Notes: generated by a model not told the origin, from the letters alone. DNA of 64,000 nucleotides from Massilia sp. Root351 (GCF_001425045.1 NZ_LMDJ01000012.1:732141-796140), one strand, 5' to 3'; counted from the stretch's first letter, positions 11,963 through 20,715 are shown. Translations and numbers: made by a program.

Positions 11963-13228
11963 ATGCGTCGCCCATCCAAAGAATCGCCACACAAACTCAC
12001 TGCCGACAGCCAGCGCCTCGTCACCCTAGCCCAGGCCGTCGGCCAGGCCGCCAGCCGCCTCGAAGAGCGCAGCTGGGAACACAGCCTGGACGCCCAGCTG
12101 CAGAAGCTGCTCAAGACCGGCCACCAGGACACCATCGACGCCGCCTTGAACGGCCTGTTCCGGGAAGACCTGAACGCCTACGACGTGCTGATGGACGGCG
12201 TGGAAGCGGTCAGCGAGTCCAGCACCATCACGGTGGAGGCGGACGGCGCCAGCACGCAGTACGACGTGCTGCTGGTGGCCGCGCCGATCCTGGCCTGGAC
12301 CCGTTTCGCCATCGCTTCCGGCCCGATCCCGGCCGACGTGCTGAACACCTTGTCGGCGCACTTCTCGGCCCACCTGCTGGCCGACGGCACGCACATGGCC
12401 ATGGCCTCGATGCTGTATTCCATCGACCAGCTGCCGCGCAGCCACGCCGAGGCCTACAGCAAGACCCACAAGCTGGCCCAGGCCGCGCTGAAGGGCGTGG
12501 CCTTCAAATCGGAAGCCAAGGCGCCGGACACCGCGCCCTTCCTGGCCGACACCCGCTATCTGCTGGTAGCCGTGGTGGCGCCGCACGGCGGCCCGATGTT
12601 CCGCTGGCAGATGCCGGCGCTGCAGGCGAACTTTGCCGAAGAGCGCAAGGCCGCGCTGGAGCAGTGGCGCATCCAGGCGCTGCCGACCGTCAACCGCCTG
12701 CTGCCGGGCTGCGGCGTCGAGCTGCTGCTGCCCGAAGCGTACTACATGGCCTGCCGCGAAGCGGACAAGCTGATCCGGCCGGTGTCGATCCGCGCCGCGG
12801 TGCACTACCTGACGCACACCCTGTCGGTGGAGCCGTCCGAGTTGCGCGCCGTGATCGCCGGCTTCGGCGAGGAGGCGGCCGACGGCCAGATCGACGAATA
12901 CCGCGTCGCCTTCACCCCGCGCCAGAGCGCGGACGTGGTGTACGGCGTGGTGTGGCCGCTGTACGGCCAGGAAGACGAGGAAGGTACGCCGCCGGAAGGG
13001 CCGATCTCGGGCAGCATCGCCGAGCTGCTCAAGCCGCGCACCCCGGTGGAAGAGATCGTCGAGCACCTGAACGCGCTGGGCGTGACGCAAGTGAAGAAGC
13101 TGGGCGAGCGCTACGTGTCCGAATACTGCGACGACTGCGGCGCGCCGCTGTTCGCCGACCCGACCGGCGAGCTGGTGCACGCCGAAATGCCGGAAGACAC
13201 CCCGGCCGGGAACGAGCACTTCCATTAA
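11963..13228 (+). CDS. DUF2863-family protein of unknown function
   Basis: The 421-residue soluble protein resembles the DUF2863 family, which I know mainly from betaproteobacteria and whose role is not established. No signal peptide or membrane segment is visible. The C-terminus carries YCDDCGAPLFADPTGEL, a single CxxC that could bind a metal or be redox active. A -10-like TACAAT at 11920-11925 stands about 38 bases before the start with no good -35. It is a single-gene unit between the acnA terminator and its own. Confidence 0.8.
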   Translation: MRRPSKESPHKLTADSQRLVTLAQAVGQAASRLEERSWEHSLDAQLQKLLKTGHQDTIDAALNGLFREDLNAYDVLMDGVEAVSESSTITVEADGASTQYDVLLVAAPILAWTRFAIASGPIPADVLNTLSAHFSAHLLADGTHMAMASMLYSIDQLPRSHAEAYSKTHKLAQAALKGVAFKSEAKAPDTAPFLADTRYLLVAVVAPHGGPMFRWQMPALQANFAEERKAALEQWRIQALPTVNRLLPGCGVELLLPEAYYMACREADKLIRPVSIRAAVHYLTHTLSVEPSELRAVIAGFGEEAADGQIDEYRVAFTPRQSADVVYGVVWPLYGQEDEEGTPPEGPISGSIAELLKPRTPVEEIVEHLNALGVTQVKKLGERYVSEYCDDCGAPLFADPTGELVHAEMPEDTPAGNEHFH

Positions 13229-13237
13229 GCGTTCATC

Positions 13238-13272
13238 GGCGGGTTACGCAGGGCAAGCCCTGCTAACCCGCC
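13238..13272. repeat. REP-like palindrome: 35-base near-perfect hairpin
   Basis: Arms GGCGGGTT (13238-13245) and AACCCGCC (13265-13272), plus inner arms GCAGGGC (13248-13254) and GCCCTGC (13257-13263), leave only a two-base AA loop and small offsets. It sits just before a normal terminator, so it is not needed for termination. Its shape is that of a short interspersed extragenic palindrome. Confidence 0.6.
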
Positions 13273-13280
13273 CTGCGCAA

Positions 13281-13309
13281 AAAGCCCTCGCGAGAGGGCT
13301 TTATTTTTT
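13281..13309. terminator. Bidirectional terminator between DUF2863 gene and a convergent small gene
   Basis: A 9-bp stem (13281-13289 with 13294-13302) with a GCGA loop has T-runs on the 3' side of both strands. It overlaps the stop codon of the minus-strand gene at 13301 and serves both convergent genes. Confidence 0.85.
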
Positions 13310-13588
13310 CGGCTGCGGCTGGGGCCGCTGTTCCGGCGGCGCGGCCGGAACATAGATGACTATGGGCTGCTGAGCCTGCTGCCCTGGCTGCGCGGCCGGC
13401 GGCGACGCCGGTTTCAACGTATTCGTTATTCCCACGAACAGCCCGCCAAAACCGATAAACAGGCCTATCACCGTTGCCAGCGTCCAGCGCGCGAAATCAG
13501 CGCGCAAGGCCTCCACGTCGGCCTTGGTCGCCAAGGTCGCCAAGGTCGCGTCGATACGCGCGGCGAACTCTTTCCAGTCGTCTTCCAT
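13301..13588 (-). CDS. Small single-pass membrane protein, unknown function
   Basis: The 95-residue product has an amphipathic, possibly coiled-coil N-terminus (1-34, with TKADVEALRADFARW), one transmembrane helix (about 35-57) and a Pro/Gln-rich tail ending in charged residues. Short N-terminal coiled coil plus one helix is a common layout of small bacterial membrane proteins without assigned function. It lies 28 bases after the CYTH gene on the same strand and may be co-transcribed with it. Confidence 0.65.
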   Translation of the reverse strand: MEDDWKEFAARIDATLATLATKADVEALRADFARWTLATVIGLFIGFGGLFVGITNTLKPASPPAAQPGQQAQQPIVIYVPAAPPEQRPQPQPKK

Positions 13589-13616
13589 CCTGTCAGTCTA
13601 GGATGGAAGACGGCAT

Positions 13617-14081
13617 TTACCAAGCGGAGTACGGGTGCTTGATCAGGTTGGAGTTGAGGTAGCGCATATCGTGCGTGACTTCTTCCCCGGCCCAGTCCGG
13701 CTTGTCGAAGGCCTGGTCTTCGGATGGCAGCTCGATTTCGGCCACCACCAGCCCGGCGTTCACGCCGAGGAACTCGTCCACTTCCCACACGAAGCCCGCG
13801 TGCGGAATGCGGCGGCGGTATTTCTCGATGATGGGCTGCTCGCACAGCTTCTCAAGAAACTCCTGCGCGTCCGCCATCGGGATCTCGTACTCCCACTCGC
13901 CCCGGCTGGCGCCCACGTTCTTGCCCTTGATGGTCATCACCGCGCGCTCGCCTTCGATGCGCACGCGCACCACGCGCTGCGCGTGCGAGGACAGGTAGCC
14001 CTGGCGCAGCAGCACGGGTTCGCCCTGCTGCATCCAGGCGTCGCTGGTGACCAGGAACTTGCGTTCGATCTCGACGCCCAT
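13617..14081 (-). CDS. CYTH-domain protein (triphosphate tunnel metalloenzyme)
   Basis: The 154-residue protein begins MGVEIERKFLV, carrying the ExExK signature of CYTH proteins at residues 4-8, followed by the alternating charged strands that line the tunnel (RVVRVRIEG, AVMTIKGK, EYEIPM, VWEVDEF, VAEIELP). Family members hydrolyse inorganic triphosphate or other triphosphates with divalent metal, and a few make cAMP; the length fits a single-domain triphosphatase. The ATG at 14081 is two bases after the stop of the carboxypeptidase gene, so the two are coupled. Confidence 0.88.
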   Translation of the reverse strand: MGVEIERKFLVTSDAWMQQGEPVLLRQGYLSSHAQRVVRVRIEGERAVMTIKGKNVGASRGEWEYEIPMADAQEFLEKLCEQPIIEKYRRRIPHAGFVWEVDEFLGVNAGLVVAEIELPSEDQAFDKPDWAGEEVTHDMRYLNSNLIKHPYSAW

Positions 14082-14083
14082 GC

Positions 14084-15208
14084 TCAGTCGTCCAGCGACA
14101 GCAGGATGGGCTGCAGGATGGCGCGGCCCAGCGCGGCGCTGCGGGCGCCGTTCCAGCCCACGTAGGCGTCCGGCAGGTCGGCGTTGTCCTTGAACGGCAT
14201 CTCCAGGGTCAGCGCCAGGCACTTGAAATGGTGGCCGATGTACTTGGAGGCCAGGGTCAGCATGTCTTCCTTGTACTTGCTGGCGGCGTAGCCGTATTTA
14301 TCCTGGAAGTCCGGGCTGGCGTTCTTGTAGCGCTCGATGAAGGCCTTCTGCGACGCGGCCTGTTCGGGCGTGAAGTTTTCCAGCATCTCGTTGCCGGCCA
14401 CGAAGTTGTACGGCAGCGCCTCGTCGCCGTGGATGTCGAAGAACATGTCGACGCCGGTTTCGTGGATCTTGTTCTTCACGTACAGCACTTCCGGCGAGCG
14501 CTCCAGCGATGGCGTCATCCACTCGCGGTTCAGGTTGGCGCCGGCGGCGTTGGTGCGCAGATTGCCGCGCACCGAGCCGTCCGGGTTCATGTTCGGCACG
14601 ATGTAGAAGCAGCAGCGCTGCAGCAGCTTGCGCGCGATCGGATTGGCATCGTCCAGCAGCGCATCGACCAGGCCTTCGACGAACCACTCGGCCATCGATT
14701 CGCCCGGGTGCTGGCGCGCGATGACCCACACTTTCTTCTCCGCCTCCGGTTCGCCGATGACGACCAGGTTCATGTCGCGCCCGTCCACCGTGCTGCCCAG
14801 GTCCAGCACGCGCGCGGCCGGATTCTCGGCCACTTCGCCCAGCAGGCGCAGGTGGCGTTCCCACGAATACGGCTCGAAGTAGGCGTAGTAAACGCTGTCC
14901 AGGTCCGGCGTGTGCTTGATGGTCATCACCTCGCCGTCGAAGGAGGTCGGCACGCGGAACCAGTTCTCGCTGTCGTAGCTGGCCACGGCGTTGTAGCCCT
15001 CGTAGCCCTTGGCGTAGGTGGCCTGGCCCGCATTCAGGAAACGCATGGTGACGGCCTGGCCGCGCGCGCCCTGCAGGCGGAAGTGGAACCACTGGCGGAT
15101 GTCGGCAGCGTTGTCGTCGCGCAGGTTCAGTTCTATGGTGGCGGCGCTGTCGGCGCGCAGCACCTCGATGGCGCCGGAGTCGAAGTTCTGGCTGATTTTG
15201 ATGGTCAT
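14084..15208 (-). CDS. M14-family zinc carboxypeptidase, cytosolic carboxypeptidase-like
   Basis: The 374-residue enzyme has an N-terminal beta-sandwich domain (about 1-115) and a zinc peptidase domain. Zinc ligands are His167 and Glu170 in RQHPGESMAEW and His260 in DIHGDE; substrate residues are in NMNPDGSVRGNLRTN, and Glu336 in LTLEMPFKDN is the likely catalytic base. This layout matches bacterial relatives of the cytosolic carboxypeptidases that trim C-terminal residues. No signal peptide is seen, so it should act in the cytoplasm. The physiological substrate is not evident. Confidence 0.9.
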   Translation of the reverse strand: MTIKISQNFDSGAIEVLRADSAATIELNLRDDNAADIRQWFHFRLQGARGQAVTMRFLNAGQATYAKGYEGYNAVASYDSENWFRVPTSFDGEVMTIKHTPDLDSVYYAYFEPYSWERHLRLLGEVAENPAARVLDLGSTVDGRDMNLVVIGEPEAEKKVWVIARQHPGESMAEWFVEGLVDALLDDANPIARKLLQRCCFYIVPNMNPDGSVRGNLRTNAAGANLNREWMTPSLERSPEVLYVKNKIHETGVDMFFDIHGDEALPYNFVAGNEMLENFTPEQAASQKAFIERYKNASPDFQDKYGYAASKYKEDMLTLASKYIGHHFKCLALTLEMPFKDNADLPDAYVGWNGARSAALGRAILQPILLSLDD

Positions 15209-15287
15209 GGCGGTCCCGTGTAGATAGATCCAAGACCGTCATTTTAACCGCAGCGGGGCGGGGGCGCAGCGCCCCCTTGCCCTCGCT

Positions 15288-16754
15288 TTAGTCCACGTTG
15301 CACCCGCGCGCCTTCAGGGCCGCGCGCACGCCGGCGCCGTAGGCCGGGTCGGCCTTGTCGAAATGCCCCAGCTGGCGCTGGATAATCTCGTCGCTGACCT
15401 GGCTCATGGGACCGGCCAGGTTGTTGAACAGGTTTTGCCGCTCCTGGGCCGGCATCAGCCGGAACAGGTTGCCGGCCTGGGTGTAGTCATCCTCGTGCCC
15501 ACGGCCGTCGTAGCGCGCCGCCGCGCCGGCCAGCGCCAGCTCCGGTTCGCCGTTGCCCAGCCCCTTGCCATGGATGCCGCCCGCCTCCACCGCCGCGTAG
15601 TTCTGCGCCGCGCCGCCGTTGCTGACGGCCATGGCGCCGTCGCGCTGCTGGTTGTGGAAGGGGCAGCGCGGCGCGTTCACCGGCAGGTGCTGGTGGTTGG
15701 TGCCCACGCGGTACAGCTGCGCGTCGTGGTAGGCGAACAGGCGTGCCTGCAGCATCTTGTCCGGCGAATAGCCCATGCCCGGCACCGCGTTCGACGGCGA
15801 CAGCGCGGCCTGCTCCACTTCGGCGTGGTAGTTGACCGGGTTGCGGTTCAATTCGAACAGGCCCACCGGCTGCAGCGGGAAGTCGCCATGCGGCCAGACC
15901 TTGGTCAGGTCGAACGGATTCCAGCCGGTGCGCTCGCCCCACGCCGCCAGCTCGGCGTCGGTGGCGACCTGGATTTTCACATCCCACTGCGGGAAATCGC
16001 CGGCGGCGATGGCGCCGAACAGGTCGCGTTGCGCGTAGTCCGGGTCTTCGCCGGCGATGCGGGTCGCCTCTGCCGCGCTCAGGTTCTTGATGCCCTGGCG
16101 TGTCTTGAAGTGCCACTTCACGTACACGCGCTCGCCCGCCTCGTTGATCAGGCTATAGGTGTGGCTGCCGAAGCCATCCATGTGGCGGTAGCCGTCCGGG
16201 GTGCCGCGGTCCGAGAACAGCATGGTCACCTGGTGCAGGCTTTCCGGCGCCTTGCTCCAGAAGTCGAACATCATGGCGGGCGATTTCAGGTTGGTCTGCG
16301 GATCGCGCTTCTGGGTATGGATGAAGTCCGGGAACTTGATGCCATCCTTGATGAAGAACATCGGGGTGTTGTTGCCCACCAGGTCCCAGTTGCCTTCCTC
16401 GGTGTAGAAGCGCACCGCGAAGCCGCGCGGATCGCGCTCGGTGTCGGCGCTGCCCTTCTCGCCACCCACGGTGGAAAAGCGCACGAAGGTTGCCGTCTGC
16501 TTGCCGATGGCCGAGAACAGCTTGGCCTTGGTGTAGCGGCTGATGTCGTGCGTGACAGTGAACGTGCCGTAGGCGCCGGAACCTTTGGCGTGCACCACGC
16601 GCTCCGGAATGCGCTCGCGGTTGAAATGCTGCAGCTTCTCGATCAGGTGGAAGTCCTGCAGCAACACCGGCCCGCGCGGGCCGGCGGTGATGGAATTCTG
16701 GTTGTCGGCGACGGGGATGCCGGACGCGGTCGTAATTGGTGGCTGCTGGCTCAT
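15288..16754 (-). CDS. Monofunctional haem catalase (small-subunit, clade 3 type)
   Basis: The 488-residue enzyme dismutates hydrogen peroxide. Distal His55 in ERVVHAKGSGAYG, Asn128 in VGNNTPMFF and proximal Tyr342 in RLFAYHDAQLYRVG are present, and the length is typical of small-subunit catalases. A GAGGAG site lies before the ATG. No signal peptide is present. The 76 bases upstream are AT-rich and include ATTG-GTT-CAAT, but I could not fit a full OxyR site. A short GC-rich stem at 15260-15276 after the gene lacks a U-run. Confidence 0.95.
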   Translation of the reverse strand: MSQQPPITTASGIPVADNQNSITAGPRGPVLLQDFHLIEKLQHFNRERIPERVVHAKGSGAYGTFTVTHDISRYTKAKLFSAIGKQTATFVRFSTVGGEKGSADTERDPRGFAVRFYTEEGNWDLVGNNTPMFFIKDGIKFPDFIHTQKRDPQTNLKSPAMMFDFWSKAPESLHQVTMLFSDRGTPDGYRHMDGFGSHTYSLINEAGERVYVKWHFKTRQGIKNLSAAEATRIAGEDPDYAQRDLFGAIAAGDFPQWDVKIQVATDAELAAWGERTGWNPFDLTKVWPHGDFPLQPVGLFELNRNPVNYHAEVEQAALSPSNAVPGMGYSPDKMLQARLFAYHDAQLYRVGTNHQHLPVNAPRCPFHNQQRDGAMAVSNGGAAQNYAAVEAGGIHGKGLGNGEPELALAGAAARYDGRGHEDDYTQAGNLFRLMPAQERQNLFNNLAGPMSQVSDEIIQRQLGHFDKADPAYGAGVRAALKARGCNVD

Positions 16755-16830
16755 TGCTTGCTCCTCAAGAATATTGTTCGGTGTGAATTCATTCTAGAGA
16801 AGCAGGCAACATTTACAAAGACAATTGATT

Positions 16831-18369
16831 TTATTGGTTCAATAGTTTTTTATAATTACCACCCTGCCACAGCTCGCGCATCGTGCCCTGCTCGCGGTAG
16901 CGCGTGTGCCAGCTATAGGCTTTCTCCAGCACGTGCGGAGTCTGGCCGCCGCGCGGCAGCGCTTCTTCCAGATAGGCGCGCAGCTGCGGGCGGTAGTCCG
17001 GATGCGCGCAACGCTCGATGATGAGCGGCGCGCGTTCGCGCGGCGCCAGCCCGCGCAGGTCCGCCAGGCCCCATTCGGTGACCAGCACGTCCACGTCGTG
17101 TTCGGTGTGGTCGACGTGCGGCGTCATCGGCACCACGCTGGAGATGGCGCCGTCCTTGGCCACCGATTTGCTGACGAAGAAGGACAATTGGCCGTTGCGG
17201 GCAAAGTCGCCCGAGCCGCCGATGCCGTTCATCATGTGGGTGCCGCCCACGTGGGTGGAATTCACGTTGCCGTAAATGTCGAACTCCAGCGCCGTATTGA
17301 GCGCGATGACGCCCAGGCGCTTGACCAGCTCCGGGTGGTTGCTGATCTCTTGCGGGCGCAGCACGACGCGGTCGCGGTAGCGGCCGATGTCGCGCAGGAA
17401 GCGCTCATGCATCGCTGCCGACAGGGTGATCGAGGAGGCGGACGCCATGCCCAGCTGGCCCGAATCCAGCAATTCGATGGCGCTGTCCTGCAGCACTTCC
17501 GAATACATGGACAGGTTGCGGAAAGACGAGCCGGTGAGACCGTGCAGCACGGCGTTGGCGATGGTGCCGATGCCCGCCTGCAGCGGCAGCAGCTCCGGCC
17601 CCATGCGCCCCGCCGCCACTTCCGCCTCCAGGAAGGCGATGATGTGGCCGGCGATGGCCTGGGTTTCCGCGTCCGGCGGCAGCACGTTGGAGGGGCTGTC
17701 CGGGCTATCGGTGATAACGATGGCGGCAATGCGCGCCGGGTCGATATCGATGGTGGCGGCGCCGATGCGCTGGCCGGTGTGCGTGAGCGGAATCGGCTCG
17801 CGGCCGGGCCGCTGCGCGGGCAGGTAGATGTCGTGCAGGCCTTCCAGCGCCAGCGGCGCGCTCAGGTTGATTTCGATGACGACTTGCGCAGCCTGCGCGG
17901 CGAAGCTGGCCGAATTCCCGACCGACATGGTGGGCACGATGCCGGCGGCATCGCCCTGCCGCGTGATGGCCACCGCTTCGATCACCGCGATGTCGACCGG
18001 CGTCAGGCTGCCGCCGCGCAGCTGCTCGGCGGTTTCGGACAGGTGCTGGTCGATGAACATCACCTCGCCGCTGTTGATCTTCCTGCGCAGCGCGGCGTCG
18101 GACTGGAACGGCATGCGGCGCGCCACCACGCCCGCATTGGCCATCAGGCCGTCGCTGTCGCTGCCCAGCGATGCGCCGGTGATCAGCGTGAGCGCCAGCG
18201 GTTCGCTGCGGGCGCGCTCCACCAGCGCCAGCGGCAGCGCCTTGGCGTCGCCGGCGCGGGTGAAACCGCTCATGCCGACCGTCATGCCGCTGCGGAACAG
18301 CCGCGCGGCGTCGGCCGCCGTCATTACCTTGTCCATCAGCGCCGGCAGGCGGATACGGTCTTCATGCAT
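16831..18369 (-). CDS. Acetyl-CoA hydrolase/succinate CoA-transferase family protein
   Basis: The 512-residue chain belongs to the class I CoA-transferase family that includes acetyl-CoA hydrolase and succinyl-CoA:acetate or propionyl-CoA:succinate transferases. The segment ALEFDIYGNVNSTHVGGT contains the Glu expected to form the CoA thioester. I start it at ATG 18369, which has GGAG ten bases upstream, not at the earlier in-frame start at 18420. It is divergent from a LysR gene, with 97 bases and a palindrome between them, the classic arrangement for LysR control. It may recycle acetate or propionate carbon; the true acceptor cannot be told from sequence. Confidence 0.88.
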   Translation of the reverse strand: MHEDRIRLPALMDKVMTAADAARLFRSGMTVGMSGFTRAGDAKALPLALVERARSEPLALTLITGASLGSDSDGLMANAGVVARRMPFQSDAALRRKINSGEVMFIDQHLSETAEQLRGGSLTPVDIAVIEAVAITRQGDAAGIVPTMSVGNSASFAAQAAQVVIEINLSAPLALEGLHDIYLPAQRPGREPIPLTHTGQRIGAATIDIDPARIAAIVITDSPDSPSNVLPPDAETQAIAGHIIAFLEAEVAAGRMGPELLPLQAGIGTIANAVLHGLTGSSFRNLSMYSEVLQDSAIELLDSGQLGMASASSITLSAAMHERFLRDIGRYRDRVVLRPQEISNHPELVKRLGVIALNTALEFDIYGNVNSTHVGGTHMMNGIGGSGDFARNGQLSFFVSKSVAKDGAISSVVPMTPHVDHTEHDVDVLVTEWGLADLRGLAPRERAPLIIERCAHPDYRPQLRAYLEEALPRGGQTPHVLEKAYSWHTRYREQGTMRELWQGGNYKKLLNQ

Positions 18370-18420
18370 GATGTGCTCCAGGTCATTATGTTTTGGTGGG
18401 ACCAGTATAAAATCGGGCAT

Positions 18421-18435
18421 TCATGCATTGCATGA
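18421..18435. promoter_or_regulatory. 15-bp palindrome in the LysR/CoA-transferase divergent promoter
   Basis: TCATGCA and TGCATGA flank a single T. A TATACT -10 for the CoA-transferase lies at 18404-18409 on the minus strand, placing the palindrome at the -35 region, where no good -35 box exists. That fits an activator-dependent promoter bound by the neighbouring LysR protein. Confidence 0.55.
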
Positions 18436-18466
18436 CTTAATTTCCTCAACTCCAGTCGGAAAACTC

Positions 18467-19378
18467 ATGGATATCCGTTCGCTGCGCTACTTCATCGAAA
18501 CCGCCCGCCTGAGCAGCTTCACGCAAGCCGCCGAAGCGCTGCACGTCACCCAGTCCACCATCAGCAAGATGGTGCGCCAGCTGGAGCATGAAGTGGGCGC
18601 GCCGCTGCTGGTGCGCGACGGCCGCCGCCTGACGCTGACCGACACCGGCGCCGTGGTCTACGCGCGCGGCGAGGAAATGCTGGCCACCTTGCGCCGGCTG
18701 CAGCTGGAAGTGCGCGACACGCAGGCGCGCCAGCGCGGCACGCTGGCGATCGGCATTCCGCCCATGATCAACCTGCTGTTCACGCCGGTGCTGAAAGCCT
18801 TCCGCGAGCGCCATCCCGGCATTGCGCTGGCGCTCAGCGAGGACACCGGCCAGGCCATCGAGCGGCAGGTGGCGGCGGGCGAACTGGAGCTCGGCATGAC
18901 GGTGCTGCCGGCCGACGCCACGCTGGCCCTGCAGGCCGAGCCCATCGCCAGCTATCCGCTGTACGCGCTGGCGGCCGCCGGCACCTTCCAGCGCAGCCGC
19001 CGCACGCTGCGGCTGAAGGAGCTGGCCGCGCTGCCGCTGGTGTTACTGAAAGACGATTTCGCCTTGACGCGCGCGCTGCGCAATGCCTTCGCGCAGGCCG
19101 GCATCACGCCAGCCATCGCGGCGCAAAGCGGCCAATGGGACTGGCTGGTGGAAATGGCATCGGTCGGCATCGGCGTGGCGCTGGTGCCGGAGCCCTTTGT
19201 GCACCGGCTGGCCGACGAGCGCCTGCACGCGGTGCGCATCGTGGAGCCGGCGCTGGCCTGGGATGTGGCGCATGTCTGGAACGGCCGCTACCTATCGCAC
19301 GCGGCGCGCGCGTGGCTGGCGGTATGCCAGGACGTGCTGGGCCTTAAAAGTCCTCGTGGATCGCCACGCCCTCGATAG
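18467..19378 (+). CDS. LysR-family transcriptional regulator
   Basis: The 303-residue protein starts with a typical winged helix (MDIRSLRYFIETARLSSFTQAAEALHVTQSTIS spans residues 1-33) and continues with a two-lobed substrate-binding domain (about 90-295). It most likely senses a small carboxylate or CoA-linked metabolite and controls the divergent CoA-transferase gene. Its 3' end overlaps the convergent patatin gene by 35 bases. The ATG at 18467 gives the standard LysR N-terminus; in-frame sequence upstream is unlike the family. Confidence 0.9.
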   Translation: MDIRSLRYFIETARLSSFTQAAEALHVTQSTISKMVRQLEHEVGAPLLVRDGRRLTLTDTGAVVYARGEEMLATLRRLQLEVRDTQARQRGTLAIGIPPMINLLFTPVLKAFRERHPGIALALSEDTGQAIERQVAAGELELGMTVLPADATLALQAEPIASYPLYALAAAGTFQRSRRTLRLKELAALPLVLLKDDFALTRALRNAFAQAGITPAIAAQSGQWDWLVEMASVGIGVALVPEPFVHRLADERLHAVRIVEPALAWDVAHVWNGRYLSHAARAWLAVCQDVLGLKSPRGSPRPR

Positions 19379-20429
19379 GATCGACCACGCTGTCCCACGG
19401 GCGGGCCGCCAGCGCGCGCCGGGTATCCTCGTAGCCGGCCTTCCAGCGGTGGTGGATGCCGGCGGCGGTGAAGTCGATGTCCTTGGTGTGGTCTTCGCTG
19501 TCCAGGCGCGGCGCCTTCAGCATCACGATGTGCATGCGGCTGCCGCACCCCCAGCCGGCCAGTTCGCGCGCTTCCGGGCTGCGCCGCATCTCGGGCGGCA
19601 GCTGCAGGGTGAGCTGGCGTATCACGTGCCGCAGGCGGTGCATGCGGCGCTGCTGCTCGATGTTGGCGACGCGGCTGGCGTACTGGATTTCCTTGTGCTT
19701 CTCAAGCACGTCAAGCACGCTTTGCGGCTCCTTGCCGTCCGGGTTCCATACCTGCACCGAGAAGATCACCGAGTCGAGCCGGGGCTCGTCATCCAGCACC
19801 GCTTCGATCGGCGTGTTGGAATAAATGCCGCCGTCCCAGTATGGCTCGCCGTCGATGCGCACTGCGGGAAACGCGGGCGGGATCGCCCCGGAGGCCATCA
19901 CGTGTTCCACGCTCAGCGCCTCCTTCTTGCTGTCGAAGTAGCGCATCTCGCCGTTGCGCGCATTGACGGCGCCCACCGTGAAGCGGGTGCCGTTGCTGTT
20001 CAGGTAGTCGAAATCGACCAGCATGGCGAGCGTCTTGTGCAGCGGGCCGGTACGGTAGAAGGACGCGTTCTCCACGCCGACCTTGGCGTTCGGGTTCCAC
20101 CAGGTTGCCGGGTTCAGCGCAAAGAAGGCCGGGATGCCCTGCGACAGCGTAAGCGCGTTGGCGAACTCGCGCGGCATGCCTGGATACAGGGCCGAATGCT
20201 GCTCCATCATGGTCCAGAATTGGCGCAAGCGCTCCACCCGCCGCGCCGGCGGATTGCCGGCGATAATGGCGCCATTGAGCGCGCCGATGGAGGTGCCGAT
20301 CACCCAGTCCGGCTCGATGCCAGCTTCGTTCATGGCCTGGTACACGCCCAGCTGATAGGCGCCCAGCGCGCCGCCGCCCTGCAGTACGAGCACCACTTGT
20401 CCCGGCATTGCCGCTGCGTTGGGTTTCAC
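19344..20429 (-). CDS. Patatin-like phospholipase with C-terminal DUF3734
   Basis: The 361-residue protein has the patatin oxyanion motif GGGALGAY (18-25), the nucleophile Ser47 in GTSIGA and the catalytic Asp199 in WDGGIYSN, forming the Ser-Asp dyad. The C-terminal third (about 215-350) matches the DUF3734 extension found on many proteobacterial patatins. No signal peptide is visible, so it probably acts on lipids or polyester granules in the cytoplasm; the substrate is inferred only by family. Confidence 0.92.
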   Translation of the reverse strand: MKPNAAAMPGQVVLVLQGGGALGAYQLGVYQAMNEAGIEPDWVIGTSIGALNGAIIAGNPPARRVERLRQFWTMMEQHSALYPGMPREFANALTLSQGIPAFFALNPATWWNPNAKVGVENASFYRTGPLHKTLAMLVDFDYLNSNGTRFTVGAVNARNGEMRYFDSKKEALSVEHVMASGAIPPAFPAVRIDGEPYWDGGIYSNTPIEAVLDDEPRLDSVIFSVQVWNPDGKEPQSVLDVLEKHKEIQYASRVANIEQQRRMHRLRHVIRQLTLQLPPEMRRSPEARELAGWGCGSRMHIVMLKAPRLDSEDHTKDIDFTAAGIHHRWKAGYEDTRRALAARPWDSVVDPIEGVAIHEDF

Positions 20430-20535
20430 TTGCTCTCCGAGTAAGGGGGTATAAGCTGATTGTACCCAAAGTCAACCGAACGCTGGTTCGCGGCGGAAAT
20501 CGCTATCATTGCAGTGCACAAAAACAGGAGCCGCC

Positions 20536-20715
20536 ATGCACACTCAACAGCCCCAACGCAGCAACCAGGTCCTGGCGCGCCACGTCGACGAAGGACTGAC
20601 CATCGACCGCCGCATCGGCGCCGCCAATGCCTGGGCCTACATGCTGCACAAGGCGGTGCCGGCCGGCGTCATCACGCGCGTGCTGGCCTATCCCGAACAG
20701 CGCCGCCGCAGCTGA
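20536..20715 (+). CDS. Small 59-residue protein of unknown function
   Basis: The start ATG has a good CAGGAG site eight bases upstream and the codon use resembles neighbouring genes. The product is polar, with a central stretch (RIGAANAWAYMLHKAVPAGVITRVL, residues about 28-52) that looks amphipathic, and an Arg-rich end. A TATCAT -10-like box lies at 20504-20509. I know no function for it. A real gene is likely but not certain. Confidence 0.55.
   Translation: MHTQQPQRSNQVLARHVDEGLTIDRRIGAANAWAYMLHKAVPAGVITRVLAYPEQRRRS

Noticed and set aside
13529..13551. Direct repeat of GTCGCCAAG inside a small gene
   Set aside because: It only encodes the repeated Leu-Ala-Thr of a coiled coil and is too short to mean more.
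15260..15276. Terminator after the catalase gene
   Set aside because: A 7-bp GC stem is present but there is no U-run on the minus strand.
16755..16860. OxyR binding site before the catalase gene
   Set aside because: ATTG-GTT-CAAT and nearby ATAG are suggestive, but the four-element OxyR spacing could not be met, and no oxyR gene is adjacent.
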